This document shows positions 1 to 8,356 of a stretch of 64,000 bases of DNA, piece after piece; within the stretch, counting starts at the first letter, position 1; the number at the start of each line of letters is the position of its first letter. This DNA comes from Arthrobacter rhizosphaerae. GTDB lineage: Bacteria > Actinomycetota > Actinomycetes > Actinomycetales > Micrococcaceae. The notes beneath the pieces were generated by a model. It did not search any database. It saw nothing but the letters and a program-made list of their open reading frames with translations, and was not told the DNA's origin. The position numbers and the translations under genes are program-made. The DNA lies in NCBI RefSeq assembly GCF_023062595.1, contig NZ_JALLAN010000011.1, forward strand, positions 1 to 64,000, in the 5' to 3' direction.

Positions 1-425
1 GCCAAGCCGGTCCCGGTGACAACACCCCCCGGATCATTCATGACTGGGGGCAGAAACCATGCCGGGACCGACCGGCCAACACCCCTTATCCTGCAACAGG
101 ACCGGGGCTACGAAAAAGGTAACGGGGGGCGGGATGAGCAGGCACCGTTTGCTGCAATTGCGCTACAAGGCGCTGTGGCGTGCACCTGGGTGCCAACCGC
201 CCTAACAGGCAGCCCTGACATGTCCGGACACCCCGCCCCGGCTTGCTTGACCCCGTTATCCCAGGCTTGTTAGACCGGGGCACGTGATCCGTATTCCCTT
301 AGACCGGATGCATATCCGTTGATATAGATTTCATAGCACCCTACCCATAATCTGACAAGAGTCCACGCGGTTCGCCTCTCTTGTCGGAGGCGGATTATGT
401 CGCGGGATATCGGTAGGCTAGTGAA
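1..425. other. non-coding stretch upstream of tmk, with dyads
   Basis: No convincing gene is visible. A short open frame at 16-273 has no recognisable domain and no ribosome site. The stretch holds a nested dyad at 9-69: an outer 8-bp arm (9-16 with 62-69), an inner C/G arm (26-30 with 46-50) and an apical TCAT/ATGA pair. A second dyad lies at 354-361 with 378-385 (GACAAGAG/CTCTTGTC), just ahead of the tmk promoter. Their roles are unknown; termination of an upstream gene or a structured leader are both possible. Confidence 0.5.
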
Positions 426-428
426 GTG
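414..428 (+). promoter_or_regulatory. leaderless promoter of tmk
   Basis: A TAGGCT -10 box (414-419) is followed by six bases and then the GTG start at 426. Transcription would therefore begin at or near the start codon. No Shine-Dalgarno sequence is seen. No good -35 box is visible. The same geometry recurs in several other genes of this window. Confidence 0.5.
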
Positions 429-1082
429 ACTACCCAGAGCCCCGGACTGTTCATTGCCTTTGAGGGCGGCGACGGCGCCGGCAAGTCAACCCAGGCGGCT
501 GAGCTTGCCCGCACACTGGAGGCAAGGGGCATGACCGTCTTACGCACCCGTGAACCAGGCGGAACACCGATTGGCGAAAAACTGCGCTCCCTGGTGCTTG
601 ATCACGGGCACGGCCACATTGACGCCCATACTGAAGCCCTCATTTTTGCAGCCTCCCGCGCGGCTCATGCCAGCCAAGTCATTCGGCCTGCCCTGGGGCG
701 GGGCGAAACAGTTCTCACCGACCGGTACATCGACTCCTCGGTGGCGTACCAGGGTGCAGGGCGGTCCCTTGGTGCTGACGCTGTCCGCAGCATTAATGAA
801 TGGGCCACCTCCGGTCTGCTGCCGGACCTGACCGTACTGCTCGACGTCGATCCCGCCGTCGGGCGTCAACGCCGTACCGCGGAGGACGCGGCGGAAGACC
901 GGCTGGAATCCGAAGCTGACGACTTTCACGCGCGCATCCGGGAAGCATTCCTGAATCTCGCCGCTGCCCGCCCCGAACGCTACCTGGTCCTTCCCGCGCA
1001 TCTGCCTGTCACAGAACTGGCGGCCAGGATCCTGGCCAGCGTGGACGCCCTGCTGGCAGCCTCACCGCGGAGTCCGGCATGA
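426..1082 (+). CDS. tmk: thymidylate kinase (dTMP kinase)
   Basis: Phosphorylates dTMP to dTDP with ATP in the cytoplasm, an essential step of dTTP synthesis. The 218-residue length is normal for the family. The P-loop EGGDGAGKST lies near residues 14-23, the DRY-type motif TDRYIDSS follows at about 100, and the lid region carries the Arg-rich RQRR stretch. The GTG start at 426 is chosen because a -10 box sits six bases upstream (leaderless) and the reading begins just before the P-loop strand. The stop overlaps the holB start by four bases (ATGA), so the two genes are translationally coupled. The order tmk-holB is common in actinobacteria. Confidence 0.95.
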   Translation: MTTQSPGLFIAFEGGDGAGKSTQAAELARTLEARGMTVLRTREPGGTPIGEKLRSLVLDHGHGHIDAHTEALIFAASRAAHASQVIRPALGRGETVLTDRYIDSSVAYQGAGRSLGADAVRSINEWATSGLLPDLTVLLDVDPAVGRQRRTAEDAAEDRLESEADDFHARIREAFLNLAAARPERYLVLPAHLPVTELAARILASVDALLAASPRSPA

Positions 1083-2221
1083 GTGTCTGGGATGACCTGC
1101 GGGGCCAGAGTGCGGTGGTCGACCAACTGCGCCAGGCCGCCGAGGGTGACGGCCTGACTCACGCATGGCTTTTCACCGGACCGCCCGGGTCCGGCCGCTC
1201 CAACGCCGCGAAGGCGTTCGCAGCCGCCCTGAACTGCGACCAGGAAGATGTCACCAAGCGTGGCTGCGGCACGTGCGCAGCCTGCCGGACAATCCTGGGC
1301 GAGACACACTCGGACGTAACTTTCGTCCGCACCGACAAAGTCACCATCACCATCCAGGAGTCGCGCGAACTGGTGGCCAAGGCCGGCAACAGGCCCTCCT
1401 CCGCCCGGTGGCGGGTCATCGTCGTCGAAGATGCAGACCGCATGGCGGAACGCACCACCAATGTCCTTCTGAAGGCGATCGAGGAGCCCACGCCCCGCAC
1501 CATTTGGATGCTGTGTGCCCCCTCCCCCGCCGATGTACTGGTCACTATCCGCTCCCGTTGCCGCCCGGTGGCGTTGCGCCTCCCGCCTGCGGCGGATGTC
1601 GCAGCCCTGCTGGTGAAGCGCGACGGCGTCGAGCCGGCACTCGCCGAAAGAGCAGCCCGGGCGGCCCAGAGCCATGTGGGAATCGCGAGGCGGCTTGCCC
1701 GGGATCCACAGGCAAGGGAGCGGCGGCTGGAGACCGTTCGCTTCCCCCTGGGCCTGCGTGGAATAACTGCTGCAATCCTTATGGCCGAGAAACTTGTCAA
1801 GATCGCCACGGAGGAAGCCAACAGCTCCAACGAGGAACGCGACGCTGCGGAAAAAGCCGCCCTCCTGGCGACGCTCGGCGCACCCGAAACCGGAACCCTG
1901 CCCCCGGCAATGAGAAGCCAGGTCAAGCAGCTTGAGGACGACCAAAAGCGGCGTGCCAAGCGGTCCATTACTGATTCCCTTGACCGGACGCTCACTGATC
2001 TGCTGTCCTTCTACCGGGACGTGCTCATTATCCAGATGGGGAACGCCGTGGAACTGGTGAACGTTGAGTTGAGGAGTGAGCTGGAGGAATTCGCGGCCCG
2101 CTCCAGCGCCGAAGCAACCCTCACGAGGATGGAAGCCATCAACAAGGCCCGCAATCGTATAACCACCACGAACGCAGCGCCTCTCCTGGCAGTCGAGTCC
2201 ATGGCCGCCAGCCTCATCTGA
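1079..2221 (+). CDS. holB: DNA polymerase III subunit delta'
   Basis: Clamp-loader delta' subunit, which helps load the beta sliding clamp at the replication fork. The 380-residue product begins with SVWDDLRGQ and has the AAA+ fold. The Walker A segment GPPGSGRS has Arg in place of the usual Lys, which fits the non-ATPase role of delta'. A four-cysteine zinc module (C..GCGTCAAC) follows at residues about 55-70, and the sensor region has the EEPTPRT sequence typical of the family. It overlaps tmk by ATGA and is probably cotranscribed with it. Confidence 0.92.
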   Translation: MSVWDDLRGQSAVVDQLRQAAEGDGLTHAWLFTGPPGSGRSNAAKAFAAALNCDQEDVTKRGCGTCAACRTILGETHSDVTFVRTDKVTITIQESRELVAKAGNRPSSARWRVIVVEDADRMAERTTNVLLKAIEEPTPRTIWMLCAPSPADVLVTIRSRCRPVALRLPPAADVAALLVKRDGVEPALAERAARAAQSHVGIARRLARDPQARERRLETVRFPLGLRGITAAILMAEKLVKIATEEANSSNEERDAAEKAALLATLGAPETGTLPPAMRSQVKQLEDDQKRRAKRSITDSLDRTLTDLLSFYRDVLIIQMGNAVELVNVELRSELEEFAARSSAEATLTRMEAINKARNRITTTNAAPLLAVESMAASLI

Positions 2222-2315
2222 TTCAGCCAGCCGTCCGCCCACAGCGGAGCGTACACTGAGCCTTCCCGTTCGGCACGGCCGATTCGGGCAGGCCGATATT
2301 TTGAAGGAGAACCGC

Positions 2316-3887
2316 ATGAAGCCTGCACGACGCCTGCCCGCACCACCCAGATCGGTGGTGACCGGAGCGCGGACTGCCGGCGCGATGGCGCTGGTTCTTC
2401 TGCTGGCATCGTGCAGCTTTCTTGGACAGCCCAAGGATTCGAAGCCCGAAGACGCAACCGGGCAGGCAGACCCCTCCATCACCGATGCTGCCCCCGCGGA
2501 ACTGCGTTCGTACTACGGGCAAAGCGTCTCGTGGACGTCATGCGAGGAGCAGTTCCAGTGCGCCAAGGTGAAGGTGCCCTTGGACTACGACAAGCCGGAA
2601 GGCGACAGCATTGAGATCGCGGCCTTGCGACTGCCCGCCAAGGGCAACAAGAAGGGCAGCCTTCTGGTGAACCCGGGCGGCCCTGGAGCTTCAGGCTACG
2701 ACTTCGTCAAGAATGCCGGCCCCACCCACATCTCTGACCGCGTCCGGTCCAACTATGACCTTGTCGGCTTTGATCCCCGCGGAGTGAAACGCTCCGCTCC
2801 TGTCACCTGCCTGACTGACCAGGAACGTGACGCCGCCGCGCAGGAAAACTACAACTACGATCTCGACGCCGACCTGCAGGCCTACCTCGAGAGCACCAAG
2901 GCAAGCATTGCAAAATGCGTTGAAAAAACAGGACCCGTCCTGGCCCATGTCGACACCATCAGCGCAGTCAAGGACATGGATATCCTCCGGGCTGTGGTTA
3001 ATGACGCCAAGCTCAATTACCTCGGATACTCGTACGGCACCCTGCTAGGGTCCACCTATGCCTCCCTTTTCCCGGACAACGTTGGCCGCCTGGTGCTCGA
3101 CGGCGCCCTTGACCCGTCTCTGAGCAGTGCGGAAATTACCCGCGGACAGGCACGCGCTTTCGAGAAGGCCATCCGCGCTTACGTTACAAGCTGTCTTCAA
3201 CAACAGGACTGCCCTGTCACTGGAACGGTGGATAGCGCCGTGCAGCAGATTCGTGATCTCATCCAAAGCGTTGCCGCCAATCCCCGGCCTGCAAAGGACG
3301 GGCGAATGGTCACGGGCGCGACTTTTGTGAGCGGCTTTATCGTGACCTTCTACGATGACGGAAACTGGCCACTGCTGACAAAAGCACTGGATGATGCCTT
3401 GAAGGGCGACGCCTCGACCATGCAGCAACTCGCGGATTTCAGTGCTGACAGAGGTCCCGATGGCACTTATTCCTCGAACAGCGGCTTTGCCTTCACAGCC
3501 ATCAACTGCCTTGACTACCCGATGGTCACAGACACCGAGGGCATGCGCGCGGAGGAAGAGTTACTGAAACAGGATTCACCTACCTTGGGCTACTTCTTCG
3601 CCTACGGCGGCACAAGCTGTAAGGACTGGCCGTACAAGAACGTTCGCACGCCCGCACCGGTGGAATACTCGGGTTCCGCGCCCATCGTCGTCATCGGCAC
3701 CACCGGTGACCCTGCCACACCGGTGGAATGGGCCGAAGCCCTGCGCAAGCAACTCGGAAATGCCTCACTGGTGACGTGGAAGGGCGAAGGCCACACGGCC
3801 TACGGACGATCCAACAGCTGCGTCGAGGATGCCGTGGACCTCTACCTCATCGACGGCAAATCCCCGGTGGACAACACCGTCTGCTAA
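2316..3887 (+). CDS. secreted alpha/beta-hydrolase lipoprotein, tripeptidyl aminopeptidase-like (S33)
   Basis: Predicted extracellular lipoprotein peptidase of the TAP/SlpD type, which removes short N-terminal peptides. The 523-residue protein has an N-terminal signal with lipobox LLASC (Cys about 33). The oxyanion loop NPGGPGASG, the nucleophile motif GYSYG (Ser about 238), an acidic residue in GTTGDPATP and a C-terminal His in GEGHTAYG form the expected triad. The C-terminal TAP-type domain contains paired cysteines. ATG at 2316 is preferred over the in-frame TTG at 2301 because GAAGGAGA lies just upstream of it. The gene stands alone, followed by several hairpins. Confidence 0.85.
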   Translation: MKPARRLPAPPRSVVTGARTAGAMALVLLLASCSFLGQPKDSKPEDATGQADPSITDAAPAELRSYYGQSVSWTSCEEQFQCAKVKVPLDYDKPEGDSIEIAALRLPAKGNKKGSLLVNPGGPGASGYDFVKNAGPTHISDRVRSNYDLVGFDPRGVKRSAPVTCLTDQERDAAAQENYNYDLDADLQAYLESTKASIAKCVEKTGPVLAHVDTISAVKDMDILRAVVNDAKLNYLGYSYGTLLGSTYASLFPDNVGRLVLDGALDPSLSSAEITRGQARAFEKAIRAYVTSCLQQQDCPVTGTVDSAVQQIRDLIQSVAANPRPAKDGRMVTGATFVSGFIVTFYDDGNWPLLTKALDDALKGDASTMQQLADFSADRGPDGTYSSNSGFAFTAINCLDYPMVTDTEGMRAEEELLKQDSPTLGYFFAYGGTSCKDWPYKNVRTPAPVEYSGSAPIVVIGTTGDPATPVEWAEALRKQLGNASLVTWKGEGHTAYGRSNSCVEDAVDLYLIDGKSPVDNTVC

Positions 3888-4017
3888 AAGTTCCAAAACC
3901 CCCGTCACGTTCCGCCCTGCAGATGCTCTTACTAGTTAGACGGCCTTCAAACCGTCTGTAATGGGAGCTGTTTTGCGGCTGGGGCGGCCTAAACATGGGG
4001 GGCCGCTTTAATCGTGG

Positions 4018-4062
4018 AAGGTCCGGAGCCAGGTAATCAGGCTCCGGGCCTGCTTCATTTTG
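4018..4062 (+). terminator. probable terminator after the S33 peptidase
   Basis: An 11-bp stem with one G-U pair (4020-4030 with 4040-4050) and a 9-base loop is followed by a T-rich run. Two smaller hairpins lie upstream, at about 3938-3957 and 3985-4007. Confidence 0.5.
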
Positions 4063-4136
4063 ACCCGGAACGTTGAACTCGATTACAGTTGTTTCTTGCA
4101 TGATCCGGCCGGTTCCACCGGTGGAGTTCGTGCGGT

Positions 4137-4209
4137 GCTTCCTTAGCTCAGTCGGTAGAGCGTTTCACTCGTAATGAAAAGGTCATCAGTTCGATTCTGA
4201 TAGGAAGCT
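4137..4209 (+). tRNA. tRNA-Thr (CGT)
   Basis: A 73-base cloverleaf. The acceptor stem GCTTCCT (4137-4143) pairs with AGGAAGC (4202-4208). The D arm has GCTC/GAGC, the anticodon loop CTCGTAA gives CGT, and the T loop has TTCGATT. CCA is not encoded. Confidence 0.95.
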
Positions 4210-4214
4210 CGGGA

Positions 4215-4260
4215 AAAACCCCGTATTGTCGTTAATTTCGACGATAGTACGGGGTTTTTT
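4215..4260 (+). terminator. rho-independent terminator after tRNA-Thr
   Basis: A long stem, CCCCGTA with TACGGGG extended by TTGTCG/CGACGA, around a TTAATTT-type loop. It is followed by six Ts. Confidence 0.9.
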
Positions 4261-4289
4261 GCTGGTTAAGCGGGACCGCTGGGTGGCTC

Positions 4290-4715
4290 TCAGAGCGCAG
4301 GCAAAAGGTCTGAGCTTCCGTCGTATTCAATGGTGACGTCGCTTGAAGTGTCTATCTCCGCCGGTGTTCTGATCACATAGGTTCGTGGCGCCAGGTCTGC
4401 GGTGCAATTTGGACCGCCCCTTGTGCTGACACCGATTTTCATCCTGTGCTTGTCTACAACCTCAATCGAAGAGGGGAAGGAAGGGCAGCTTGAACTTCCG
4501 GCAAGAACTATGGCGATCCTGTTCCCGTTGTTGAGCCACCCCGCCGAGGGAAACGGATACGCCTGATGCTGGGATGGTTGGCTGGGTGACGAGATAACGG
4601 CATCACGTGGGAGCCCGCCCTCGTGCTCGCTTTCTGCTATCGAACCCGGTGATGGCGAGCATGCCGCCAGTGAAACCAGAATCCCCAATATCGCCAGCCT
4701 GGCAAGCATCCCCAT
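4290..4715 (-). CDS. small secreted lipoprotein of unknown function
   Basis: A 141-residue protein. It has a short hydrophobic signal ending in lipobox LAAC (Cys about 19), so it is predicted to be lipid-anchored outside the membrane. The mature part is Ser/Pro-rich at first and then looks beta-rich. It contains two cysteines (SSCPSF and PNCTAD) that could form a disulfide. No known domain is recognised. The start at 4715 is supported by a TAGGTT box six bases upstream (leaderless geometry). It is divergent from the methyltransferase to its right. Confidence 0.7.
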   Translation of the reverse strand: MGMLARLAILGILVSLAACSPSPGSIAESEHEGGLPRDAVISSPSQPSQHQAYPFPSAGWLNNGNRIAIVLAGSSSCPSFPSSIEVVDKHRMKIGVSTRGGPNCTADLAPRTYVIRTPAEIDTSSDVTIEYDGSSDLLPAL

Positions 4716-4912
4716 GTACTGAACCTAGCGGTCCTCCGGAAAAGGGGCCACTTATCGCCCGGATTTCGTCCAGGCGTTGGCGGATTCGCGTGCTCAAGTT
4801 GGCGGACACCTTTACATCCCTGCGACTCCTCGCCCACAATGAGTCGCATCAGCCTCCACTGGGCCAGCAGCGCGCTGTCACTCAATACATGCCACATCAA
4901 AGGGGCGATGAC

Positions 4913-5761
4913 ATGGATGACAACACAGATCTTCAAGAGGCGGACCGGGCGTTAAAGCAAAAGCACCGGGCCATGTGGGCCCAGGGCGATTACCCGGCCC
5001 TGGCCAGTGAACTGATTCCGGATCTCGGCGCCATCCTCGTCGATACCTGCGGAATCAAACCGGGTCAACGAGTCCTGGACGTTGCCGCGGGAGCAGGCAA
5101 CGCGGCTATCCCCGCCGCCATGATGGGCGCCAGGGTGGTGGCCAGCGACCTTACTCCGGAAATGTTCGACGCCGGACGCCACCTGGCTGCCGATCGCGGC
5201 GTTGAGCTGGAATGGAAGGAAGGCGACGCCGAGTCCCTGCCCTTCCCCGATAGCGAGTTCGACGTGGTGATGTCGTGTCTGGGGGTAATGTTCGCACCAC
5301 ACCATCAGGCCGGCGCTGACGAGCTGGTCCGGGTATGCAAGCCTGGTGGGACCATCGGACTGTTGAGCTGGACGCCCGAGGGATTCATCGGGAAGATGTT
5401 CGCAACCATGAAGCCGTTCTCTCCCCCGCCCCCGCCCGGCGCCCAACCGCCGCCACTTTGGGGCAGCGAAGACCACGTGCGGGATCTCTTCGGCGACAGA
5501 ATCACGGACGTTCAGACCGGCAAACAGACCGTGACCATCCGGAGCTTCCACAGGCCGGAGGACTTCCTTCACTACTTCAAGTCCCACTACGGACCCACAA
5601 TTTCCGTCTACAAGTTCCTCGGCGAAGACGAAGCGAAGGTCAACGCATTGGACAAGGCCCTCACGGAACTGGCCGAGGCTTTCAGCGATACGCACGGCGA
5701 TTCGCCGTCGCAAATGGAATGGGAGTATCTGCTGCTCACCGCTAAGAAAACCCGTACCTGA
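4913..5761 (+). CDS. class I SAM-dependent methyltransferase
   Basis: A 282-residue cytoplasmic methyltransferase of the UbiE/Methyltransf_11 type. Motif I is VLDVAAGAGN (SAM binding). It is followed by the acidic ASDLTPEM, by GDAESLPF (motif post-I/II) and by CKPGGTIGL (motif III). A proline run FSPPPPPGAQPPP interrupts the middle. ATG 4913 is chosen because AAAGGGG lies upstream and the family's N-terminal helix starts there. The open frame extends further upstream only across the divergent lipoprotein gene. The substrate is unknown. Confidence 0.8.
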   Translation: MDDNTDLQEADRALKQKHRAMWAQGDYPALASELIPDLGAILVDTCGIKPGQRVLDVAAGAGNAAIPAAMMGARVVASDLTPEMFDAGRHLAADRGVELEWKEGDAESLPFPDSEFDVVMSCLGVMFAPHHQAGADELVRVCKPGGTIGLLSWTPEGFIGKMFATMKPFSPPPPPGAQPPPLWGSEDHVRDLFGDRITDVQTGKQTVTIRSFHRPEDFLHYFKSHYGPTISVYKFLGEDEAKVNALDKALTELAEAFSDTHGDSPSQMEWEYLLLTAKKTRT

Positions 5762-5775
5762 GGCTCAGGCGGGAG

Positions 5776-6339
5776 CTATGCCGCCGGTTCCTCGACCTTC
5801 ACGGCGGAGATCTCGAACTCCAGGGTGATTTTGTCCGAGATCAGGACTCCGCCTGAGTCCAGCGCCGCGTTCCAGGTCAGGCCGAAGTCCTGCCGGTCAA
5901 TCCGGCGTGACCCTTCAAAGCCTGCGCGCAGATTGCCCATGGGGTCGCGCTCCACTCCCATGAAGTCCAGCGGGATCGCGATGTCCTTGGTCACGCCGCG
6001 GATGGTGACGTCACCGCCCACGATGAAGTGGCCGTCGTCGACCTGGTCCACGCGGTTGCTGGAGAACGTGATCTCCGGAAACTGCGGCGCATCAAAAAAT
6101 TCGTTGGTGCGCAGGTGCTGGTCCCGATCCGCATTGCGTGTGTCGATGCTGCCCACCTGAATGGTCATGCGTGCAGAGGAACGCTCAGGGTTTTCGCCGT
6201 CGACATTGATGACGCCCTCAAAATCGTTGAACGCCCCACGGACTTTGGTGACCATTGCGTGGCGGGTGGAAAACCCGATGCGGGTGTGCGTGGGGTCAAA
6301 GCGCCACGTGCCCGAAAAGGTCGATGAGATCTCAGCCAT
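5776..6339 (-). CDS. YceI family protein
   Basis: A 187-residue YceI-like lipocalin-fold protein, a family that binds isoprenoid or amphiphilic lipids. The opening FSGTWRFDPTHTRIGFSTRH, the SARMTIQVGSIDTRN segment and the F-D-A-PQFPEITF segment are family hallmarks. No signal peptide is present, so it is probably cytoplasmic. ATG 6339 is preceded by a good GGAGG. An upstream extension of the frame has no support. It is convergent with the methyltransferase, only 14 bases away. Confidence 0.9.
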   Translation of the reverse strand: MAEISSTFSGTWRFDPTHTRIGFSTRHAMVTKVRGAFNDFEGVINVDGENPERSSARMTIQVGSIDTRNADRDQHLRTNEFFDAPQFPEITFSSNRVDQVDDGHFIVGGDVTIRGVTKDIAIPLDFMGVERDPMGNLRAGFEGSRRIDRQDFGLTWNAALDSGGVLISDKITLEFEISAVKVEEPAA

Positions 6340-6588
6340 TGGAATGCCTCCTGTGCAGGCGTGCCGGCACAGGAACTGTGCTGTGGAAAGGTGTAGCAAC
6401 AGTAACAGACCGGCGAACACACTCCTGTTGGACGAAGGCTTGTACGACGGCACTGCCGCCAAAAGTTACGCCCGGGAGTCGCTGCAAGGGGCCCAACACC
6501 GGCACCTGACTAAAGCCCGGAAATATCCTGCGACCCGGACGGGTTGGACCGTTTGAGTGCGCCACGGCCTCAAACGGAATCGAGACAC

Positions 6589-7164
6589 ATGAAGTTGTTT
6601 TCACTGCTCAGGGAGGATCTGCTGGCGGCCCGTTCCCAGGACCCCGCTGCAACCAGCACGGCAGAAGTGGCCCTGCTTTATTCAGGCGTGCATGCCTTGT
6701 GGATGTACCGGCTGACGCATGTCCTTTGGCAGAGGCCCGGGACAAAGGGAATTGCGCGGCTGCTTTCGCAGGTTACACGTACTTTCACGGGCATCGGGAT
6801 ACATCCAGGCGCCTCCATCGGGCATCGTCTCTTCATTGACCATGGGACTGGCGTGGTGGTGGGTGAGACAGCAGTCATCGGTGACGACGTCGTCATCTAT
6901 CAGGGTGTGACTCTCGGCGGGAAGGCAACAAACGAAAAGATGCGGCACCCATCTATTGGCAACAGGGTCATGCTGGGTTCAGGTGCAAAAGTGCTCGGCC
7001 CGGTGACAATCGGAAGCGATTCGGCAGTTGGCGCCAATGCTGTTGTTGTTACCGACATACCCGGGGGTGCGATCGCTGTGGGTATTCCGGCTCACTGGCG
7101 ATTTCGTGGTGCAAAAGAAGCCGTTCCCCGGGACGTCTTCATTGATCCGGTGCTGCTGACGTGA
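6589..7164 (+). CDS. cysE: serine O-acetyltransferase
   Basis: Makes O-acetylserine from serine and acetyl-CoA, the entry step of cysteine synthesis. The 191-residue protein is the short EpsC/CysE form. It has an N-terminal helical domain, then left-handed beta-helix hexapeptide repeats (GIHPGASIG, VVGETAVIG, GSGAKVLG). The catalytic DHGTG motif lies in the middle. The start is ATG 6589, after the sequence AATCGAGACAC. No cysK is adjacent; the gene stands alone, 30 bases or more from its neighbours. Confidence 0.92.
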   Translation: MKLFSLLREDLLAARSQDPAATSTAEVALLYSGVHALWMYRLTHVLWQRPGTKGIARLLSQVTRTFTGIGIHPGASIGHRLFIDHGTGVVVGETAVIGDDVVIYQGVTLGGKATNEKMRHPSIGNRVMLGSGAKVLGPVTIGSDSAVGANAVVVTDIPGGAIAVGIPAHWRFRGAKEAVPRDVFIDPVLLT

Positions 7165-7236
7165 TCGGGTGCCGCCTGGTCCGAGCGTTTCAATATGACT
7201 ACCCACGGCTTTGGGTTCATAAGGCAGAATGAATCC

Positions 7237-7941
7237 ATGTGCGGCCGCTACGTGATGTCCCGAGCCACCGGCGATCTCCTCGGATATTTCGATGCCGAGG
7301 AGGCTGAAGGGCGGGCAGGCCCGCCCAGCTGGAACGTGGCGCCGACCAATGACGTTCCCATCATCACTGAGAAACCAACCGAGGACGCACCCAGGCGCCG
7401 TCTGCTCATTGCCAAGTGGGGTCTGGTGCCCTCATGGGCCAAGGACACGAAGATCGGCTCGAAGCTCATCAATGCCAGAAGCGAAACCATCTTGGATAAG
7501 CCTGCGTTCAGGAAAGCAGCTATCAAACGCAGAGCCCTGATTCCCGCCGAAGGTTACTACGAGTGGGAAAAGACGGAGGACGGGAAGAAGATCCCGAATT
7601 ACCTGTACTCCGAGGAAGATGAACTCCTGGCCTTCGCGGGACTCTACGAATTCTGGCCCGATCCTTCCTTGCCCGAGGACGACCCCCACCGCTGGCTTCT
7701 TACCTTCACGGTCCTCACCACCACCGCTCAGGATTCCCTGGGCCACGTCCATGACAGGTCGCCCGTGATCGTTCCTCGGGAGAAGTTTGCCGACTGGCTC
7801 AACCCGGAATTGAGTGACAAGGAAGACGTGCAGCAATTGCTGGATTCCATGCCTGAGCCGGTCCTCACTCCGCGGATTGTGAGCGACCGGGTGAACAGCG
7901 TGCGCAACAATGGTCCGGAGCTTATCGAGCCTGCCGAATAA
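7237..7941 (+). CDS. SOS response-associated peptidase (SRAP, YedK/HMCES family)
   Basis: A 234-residue SRAP protein that forms a covalent thiazolidine crosslink to abasic sites in single-stranded DNA and so protects them. The protein starts MCGRY, so Cys2 is exposed after Met removal. The Asn of WNVAPT, the NARSET motif, the Glu of EGYYEW and the His of GHVHDRSPVI complete the active site. The start is fixed by Cys2. It is isolated from other repair genes here. Confidence 0.93.
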   Translation: MCGRYVMSRATGDLLGYFDAEEAEGRAGPPSWNVAPTNDVPIITEKPTEDAPRRRLLIAKWGLVPSWAKDTKIGSKLINARSETILDKPAFRKAAIKRRALIPAEGYYEWEKTEDGKKIPNYLYSEEDELLAFAGLYEFWPDPSLPEDDPHRWLLTFTVLTTTAQDSLGHVHDRSPVIVPREKFADWLNPELSDKEDVQQLLDSMPEPVLTPRIVSDRVNSVRNNGPELIEPAE

Positions 7942-7993
7942 GACCTGCCTGGGCTGAACTGACCATTGGCCCTCACATGCCCGCGCAACCGGT

Positions 7994-8191
7994 CTACGGC
8001 GATGGCTGCGGGACCTCGCAATTGATCTGAGGGTTCGCGCCGAGATAATTCAACGGCCCGGCTACGATAGTCACCGCGATGGTTCCTGCTTCTGCGCAGG
8101 TTGCGGGTGAGCCCGCGAAATACCCCCGCTGAGCACACGCTGCCACCCCTATTGCCAACCACAGTACGAGCAAGATCCCGACAATACGCAT
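7994..8191 (-). CDS. small exported protein, lipobox-like
   Basis: A 65-residue protein starting MRIVGILLVLW, with a signal sequence ending AIGVAAC (probable lipoprotein Cys). The mature part holds two more cysteines (ATCAEAG and INCEVP). GGAGG lies five bases before ATG 8191, so that start is chosen over a TTG at 8203. Similar small proteins occur in Arthrobacter relatives (from memory, not checked). The function is unknown. Confidence 0.6.
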   Translation of the reverse strand: MRIVGILLVLWLAIGVAACAQRGYFAGSPATCAEAGTIAVTIVAGPLNYLGANPQINCEVPQPSP

Positions 8192-8341
8192 GTTGTCCTC
8201 CAATCCCGGACGGTACCGTCACTTCGAATTATCCTCCCGAATGGAAAAAAGCCGTAGGGAATACCGCGAACTCCGGTGCGACGAGCGGGGTGGATCAGTC
8301 CCTTTCATCCGCTACATCGGAACCTGAGGCCGGAATGAACC

Positions 8342-8356
8342 TATGATGCTCGCATG
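8342..8356 (+). promoter_or_regulatory. leaderless promoter with consensus-like -10
   Basis: TATGAT at 8342-8347 is followed by six bases and then ATG at 8354. This is the clearest example in the window of the leaderless arrangement. No -35 box of note is seen. Confidence 0.5.

Noticed and set aside
9..69. 6C RNA motif, because of a run of six Cs
   Set aside because: The C run is paired in a stem, not in a loop, and a second C-rich loop on the same strand is not visible.
16..273. 85-residue frame at the window start
   Set aside because: No ribosome site, no domain, Pro/Thr-rich composition, overlapping hairpins.
980..2482. 500-residue minus-strand frame opposite holB
   Set aside because: Shadow of holB and of the start of the peptidase gene.
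3937..3957. Anticodon-arm-like hairpin with TTCAAA loop, suggesting tRNA-Sec
   Set aside because: The loop has eight bases, no acceptor or D arm fits, and no selABD genes are present.
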